DNA from: Erythrophleum ivorense
Lineage: Eukaryota > Streptophyta > Magnoliopsida > Fabales > Fabaceae
DNA length: 64,000 bases
Direction of reading: 5' to 3'
NCBI GenBank assembly: GCA_026724425.1
Contig: JAIUCV010000401.1
Coordinates: 62,001-126,000 of the forward strand
Below, in pieces: positions 58,840 to 64,000 of this stretch. Both the position numbers and the translations under genes were made by a program. The notes under the pieces were generated by a model. The model worked only from the letters and a program-made list of their open reading frames with translations. It did no database searches and was not told the DNA's origin. How positions within the stretch are numbered: the first letter of the stretch is position 1; every line of letters begins with the position of its first letter.

Positions 58840-61800
58840 TGTAACACCATAAGTCTAGCTCATCTCATGCCTTTGAATAGTATAATTATCATGAAACATA
58901 CACATAATTCTAATAGAGGAAGCATGAAAATTTAGATTTTTATTTGCAAGTCATCATATCCAAAAACCCATTCGGTGTCACATGGACCGGGAAAACTCAT
59001 ACTATGCCCCCTCATATTTAATTTCATTATTACAACTAATTTGTATCACAAAAACCCACCTACAACTCTTGGAAATCGAAAGGAGCTATGGGAAATGGTA
59101 TTCATTCTCGGACAGCACTGGCCTCAATTCTGGGCAAGATTCGAAAAATCATAAATAAATCTAGAAAAATTGAAATCATGAAATATTGGTCATTTTGGGA
59201 AGCTATGGATGTCGGATTTACACTAAAAATACGTCCAGAGCACAAAATTTATCACAGAGGACGTTTGACATCCAAAAAGGTCCAGAGATCGCTGCTGCCC
59301 GGGCTGCTATTTTAGATTACTGATACAAAATTCTAAAATTCATAACTAATTATATAAAAATTGAAATCACACAAATTTGGTCATTCTGGAAATATAAAAA
59401 TCTTAAATTTATGTTAAAAATAATTCCAGCATGAAACAAATACTTTTAGTCAGCTGGACCCTATGGAACAGTAACCAGACTCATGGGGCGCTACTGATGC
59501 TGACAGTTAACTTCAAACATGAATAACTCATTGCTCAGACCTCCAAATGAGGTGATCTTGGTCGCCACAGAAATATTATGACCTCTAGTTTATGTATGTA
59601 AAATTTCATAAGCATTGGACACCATTTGGCCATCGGGTGACACAGAATTCAAAACTGCCAGTATAAACAGTACCCATACCAGAATCCATGAAAAATCCCA
59701 ACTTTGAAAATTCATCAAATATTCTCTAGGTCTCTGAAAATTATAATCTTTAGCTTCCCAAAAAGCTCTTAATGAGACCTAATTTCATGCCAAGTTTTAG
59801 GGCAAGACTAACTCATTTGGCCAAAAAATAGTATAGGGTTCCATTATGGTCAATTTTGGCTTCATATTGGGCACCAAAATTGCAAAATGGATTCCCCTTG
59901 GTCTTGGAACCTTTTGGGCAAGTTTAAAAGCATATTTTAGACTTGTGTGAGCTGCCCAAATGGTCCCAAACCTCATGCATCTCATTTTGGCCATTCAACC
60001 CACATTTATACACATTTGCATCAAACTTCCAATAGGCATAACTTGGTATTACATACCCAAATTCATTTCTAAAGTTCATACATCATATCCATACATGTAT
60101 ACATCACATAATCTTATATTTACATGTGTCTCAAGGGTCATGTGCCATTTAGAATAATCATATACATCATTATGGCTCAAAAAGGGTAAAAGCTAGACAT
60201 ATGAATGTCAATCTCTTTTCTTCAATGTTGTTGGCTCCCATTAGCATATCCACTTGGTTCACCTAGCATGTTAGATCATTGGAGAGGAGGGGATGAGATT
60301 CAAAGAATTCCAATAGCTCATCTCCCATTCAATCACACATAATATGTACAAACAAGCTTTTCAAATGCATGTATGGAAAAATAGAAGTCATGGACATTTT
60401 CAAAGCAACCTTGGCATGTGAATCAATCATACAAGACATTCAAGAGTTCTCCAAGTGTTTGAATTGGCCTCATACTTCTCCTCATGGATTTTGGACTTGC
60501 CTCACCCATTCTTTAAGAGCTTTGGACTCAACCATACTCTTGGGAGCCCACTTTGCTTTTGGGAGACTCTTTGCTATGTCTCAACCAAGCTTAAGGGTTC
60601 TTGGCTCATCCTCACGAAAGGGAAAAGTTCTTAGCCTCTCCTTACTCAAGCAAACTCATACAAACATCATAGATTCATTTAAAACATAACATGGCATCAA
60701 GGATCATGGAATATAAAGGCATGCTAGCATACTTTTCTTAGCTTGAAAATACACATACACACATTCTAAAATAAGCTAAACACACATTCATGCATGAGAG
60801 AAGGTGGAGAGAGCTACCTTGTATACAAGCACACACTTTTTCCTTAGCTTTCAAGCCTCCTCTTTTAGGCACACACCCACAAGTTGGTGGAAATAGTGTC
60901 TCTTCACCTAGACACAAATTATGGGAGTCAATTAAGTTCATGAAACAATGTCTAGGGCCATGCAACTTGCTTAAACCCTAGATTACTCTACAACCTCCAT
61001 TATGGTCTATATTGGCACCTAATGAAGCAACACCCCTCAAATGATTTCTAGGCCTCATTCTTTATTCTCAAATATGATTCTTGACTCCTTTTAAACCTCT
61101 TGGAGTCATCATATCATTAAAACAAATGGCCTAACATCATGTTACTTCCTTAGGTCACAATATGGAACCTAAAGCACCAACTCATTCTCTAAGCTTCCTA
61201 AATTTTTCCCAAGGTTTTCCCTCACATTCATTCATCATATATGACTCAAAACTAGGCTTGAAACAATTTAAAACTCTCCCTAACTATGCCATCCCTACTT
61301 GGCTGAAACTTAGAGCATAAATGGGATTTCATGGCTTCTTGATTTTTCCTTGATGGGAGAACCATTTAGGGAGGTTGTTAAGAGCTGTAGGAGGTCAAGG
61401 AAACACTTAAATAGCCAAGAGAACTCATAGATTAAATCAGTTTTTACAATCTCCTTAAATGCTCTACACTTTTCTAACTTTTAGGTTCATGACTTTCCAT
61501 GGGGTTTTGTTCATTTTCATGGAGGAAGAGGCATATGGGGGACCTCTTAGGGATCTTAGGAACTCATGAAAACACTCATCTAAGCTAGGGAATTCATGGA
61601 TCAAAACAGATTTCACAATGTCTCCATGAATCCCTCACTTTTCTATCTTGTGTTTTCATGCTTCTTTCTTTGATTTCTTTGCACTTACATGCTTCTCACA
61701 CTCCAAAATCTATGAATCTCCCTTGCTAGGACCAGAATTCATCTCCCTTTGATTGGGCTCTATATGGGACAAAATTATCACAAGGAGGAGAAGGGAAGAA

Positions 61801-62707
61801 GAACATGGAAGACAACAAGTTACCTTGATTTCCTATCTTTTCTCAAGAGCTCTCTTCCTTGCTTCAACTCTCTCCTTGAATTTCAAAATTTACCCTTCTG
61901 TTTTGGGCTCAGAACAGAACCAAGCACCTCACTAAATCCATAGGAAGAGAGGAGGAAAGGAGGGGAAGAAGTTTTCTAAAGGGAAGCGCAAAAGTTTCCA
62001 TGAATTCATACCTTTCTCTTAGCTTTTCTTCTTCCCTTGAGCTTGCCCTTGTGCGCCACTCTCTCTCTCTATTTTCTGGGCAGAAACAGAGCATTTTACT
62101 CAGAGGAGCTGCTGGAACGTGGATAAGAAGAAGCCAAAAGTCACTTTATGCAACTTTTTACTTCTGCATTTTAGTCTTTTTCTTGGCTTTTTCATTTTAG
62201 GCTCATATCAACTCCTTTTTAAAATATGTCTTTTCCATCATATTCCTTAGGCTCTTAATCATAATAATTTCCTTCGGAATCATTTAAAAAGGATCTGAAA
62301 CTATTCCGAACCATTCGGTCAAAGTTTTGGTCAACCTTTTGTCAAAATCACTCACCGGAGGGGTTTCAACTGTTCTAGGGGTTCCCATGGTTTTCAGGGC
62401 CTCTGAGAACCCAGGAAAACTCAAATTTTCCATTTACAAAACTTTCTTGTGAGTTTTCAAAATTTTTCAAAAATTATAAAAATACCCCTACTTTCTTCGG
62501 TAAATTTTCTGAGCTCTTCTGGCTTTGGTTTTTGGGCATCTCAAACCTCAAATCCTCATTTTCTAATATTTAAAATTTTATCATAATTTTAGTTGGCCCC
62601 AATTCCTTCTATTTCGAGGACTTCCTTTTATATTTGGCCCATTTCTGACGTTTACGAAGAAACCAAACATTGGGTTTCTCACGTTTACGGAGGGACCGGA
62701 TGTTACA
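58840..62707 (-). mobile_element. A9: family A LTR in minus orientation
   Basis: On the plus strand it runs from TGTAACACCATAAGTC (reverse of an A end) to GGACCGGATGTTACA (reverse of an A start TGTAACATCCGGTCC, as in A2). It is 3868 bp, about 200 bp longer than A4 and A6, explained by a diverged local duplication at about 61330-61640. The antisense open frame of the A family lies here on the plus strand (60369-60689, 106 codons). The flanks are ATAAA on the left and CCATG on the right, which do not match each other. Confidence 0.88.
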
Positions 62708-63005
62708 CCATGCAAGTAAATAGATGGCGCCGTATGAGGTATTGTATGGGAGGAAGTGTCAGTCCCCAATGTGTTGGCTTAAGCTAGGAGAACGGAGCCT
62801 TATAAGCCCAGAATTAGTGGACCAGACATTGAGACAGATAGAAACCATTAGAAAGAAACTTCTGACAGCCCATAATAGACAGAAAAGTTATGCAAATAAA
62901 TGTAGGTAGCCGTTAGAGTTTAAGATTGGGGACCATGTCTTCATTAGAGTGTCTCCAATCACAGGGATAGGTCGGCCCATGAAAAGCAAAAAGCTCATTC
63001 CAAAA
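62708..63005 (+). pseudogene. A6 integrase, C-terminal part
   Basis: This continues integrase after the TRIM and A9: MAPYEVLYGRKCQSPMCW, LGERSLISPELVDQT, RQIETIRKKLLTAHNRQKSYANK, LEFKIGDHVFIRVSPITGIGRPMKSKKLIPK. An open stretch of 61 codons (62724-62909) is followed by TAG. At 63002-63006 the sequence passes without any end signal into the A LTR ('ggcaaaattggca'), so the terminal 100 or so residues and the chromodomain tail are deleted. Confidence 0.88.
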
Positions 63006-64000
63006 GGGCAAAATTGGCATTTTTTAAAAAGTCACTTTCCTACACCTATATATAGGTGGCGCCTCACACTCTCCCTCATTTAGCTTTAGATTATTTAGCC
63101 CCAAACTAGAAGAAAAACCCTAGGAGAGAGGTGCACAAGAAAGGAAGAAGAAGGAGAAGAAAATCCAAGCTTAAGATATGTTTTCATGGTGATTTTTCAT
63201 GCTTTTCTTCATCCACACCTCCTCTCCTCCCTTATCCTTTGTTTCTTTTGATTAAAATGGAGTTTATAAATCTAATTCAAGGGAGAAATTCAAGGGAAAT
63301 TTCGGATTTAAAGAGAGGAGCTTGGAGAAAGCAAGATTCAAGCCAAAATAAGCAAGGAAACTAGGTAAAATTTCATCCTCTGGCTGCTATTCTAGATTCC
63401 TCTTTTTCTCCAATTTGACACACATAAAGAACCCTGGGAGGATCTGATTTTTCAGCCCAACCAAGCATGAATCTTAGGTATTTGATGGAGAAGAACAAGA
63501 ATATGCAAAGAAAACAACAAAATAACCATTAGATTTCAAGATGCAAATTCTAGGGTTTCAAGTGTTCCTTCCAAATTCTAATTTTGTGTGATGATTCCTA
63601 GGTCTAATTAAGAGTTTAAATGAGTACCTAAGACCCCTAAGATGCTCCCCACATGCTTCCTCCTTCAAGAAAACAAAGACAACTCCAAAGAGCCCTAACT
63701 ATGCATAGGCTCGACCAAAGGGAGTTCTCATAGCTAGAGGGAGTTTAAAATTTTTCTAAGGCCATTCTTGAGTCATATTTGATGGATGAAAATGAAGATA
63801 GGCCTTGGAAAAAATTTAGAACTCATAGAAAGTGATTTGGTGCTTTAAGTTCCATATTATGACCTAAGGAAGCAACATGATGATAGGCCCCTTTGTTTTA
63901 ATTGTGTGATGACTCCAAGAGACTTAAAAGGAGTCAAAAATCATATTTGAAAAGAAAGAATGTAGTCTAGAAATTGTTTGAGGGGTGTTGCTTCATTAGG
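63006..64000 (+). mobile_element. A6 3' LTR, 5'-deleted and cut by window end
   Basis: It aligns almost base for base with the A6 5' LTR from about 45857, through the TATA box (63046-63055), the donor-like 'ttaagatatg' and 'ctaggtaaaa', to the region where B4 sits in the 5' LTR. Here the site is empty ('aggctcgaccaaaggg', about 63709). The first approximately 494 bp of the LTR are missing. It runs beyond the window. Confidence 0.9.

Larger units (their letters stand above)
45363..64000 (+). mobile_element. A6: near full-length family A element (runs off window end)
   Basis: The second A element has its 5' LTR at 45363-51803, PBS at 51809, gag-pol in four pieces and the start of its 3' LTR from about 63006. 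It is split by B4, a Tat-like solo LTR, a TRIM and A9. The left flank AGTGG (45358-45362) is the TSD candidate, and its partner lies beyond the window. A deletion fused integrase to the 3' LTR near 63005, removing the chromodomain tail, the PPT and about the first 494 bp of the 3' LTR. The two LTRs look much more alike than those of A4, so A6 is the younger insertion. Confidence 0.9.

Overview
The window looks like intergenic DNA of a flowering plant with a large, repeat-rich genome. It is A+T-rich, I found no host gene in it, and every stretch longer than a few hundred bases can be assigned to a retrotransposon. The evidence is two primer-binding sites matching the plant initiator-tRNA-Met 3' end, chromovirus-type Ty3/gypsy gag-pol remains, long LTRs with TG...CA ends, and 5-bp target-site duplications (TSDs). 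The species cannot be told from this.

Four kinds of element are present. Family A is a Ty3/gypsy chromovirus (Tekay/Del-like by pol motifs) with LTRs of about 3.66 kb. Family B is a second chromovirus with LTRs of about 2.6-2.8 kb that carry a CCGCGG-rich repeat array. A third family (called Tat-like here) is seen only as two solo LTRs of 2.4-2.7 kb. The fourth is a short TRIM element with 203-bp LTRs.

Layout: (1) The oldest layer is a plus-strand A-type element, of which only a 98-bp integrase fragment (41982-42079) and a broken 3' LTR (A8, 43487-45362) remain. (2) Into its pol went a minus-strand B element (B1). Its RNase H, RT, protease and gag pieces lie at 2121-3137, 6237-7217 and 14443-15362, its PBS at 15574-15585, and its 5' LTR in three pieces (15588-16238, 33750-35854, 41858-41981). 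Its integrase and 3' LTR lie left of the window. (3) B1 was split by A LTRs: A1 (1-2120), A2 (3138-6236), A3 (7218-14442, itself holding the minus-strand A3n at 8645-12379), full-length A4 (16239-33744) and A5 (35855-41852). (4) A4 carries a Tat-like solo LTR in its 5' LTR (18466-21138) and a B solo LTR in its 3' LTR (30890-33592). A5 carries a B solo LTR (36047-38657). (5) From 45363 to the window end lies a second near-complete A element (A6). It is interrupted by a B solo LTR (46567-49334), a Tat-like solo LTR (53570-56005), a TRIM (58364-58834) and a minus-strand A LTR (A9, 58840-62707).

All coding regions are pseudogenes. Premature stops are overwhelmingly TAG at positions where the other copy or the family has Gln or Trp, and there are frameshifts and two large deletion junctions. 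The A and B families have inserted into each other repeatedly. Net LTR lengths of A4 (3662 and 3661 bp) and A6 (3668 bp) agree after the nested copies are removed, which supports the reconstruction. Unusual structure inside the LTRs (a CCGCGG array, about 30-bp repeats with a recurrent antisense reading frame, a roughly 180-bp duplication, a terminal hairpin, donor-like splice signals) is reported under findings.
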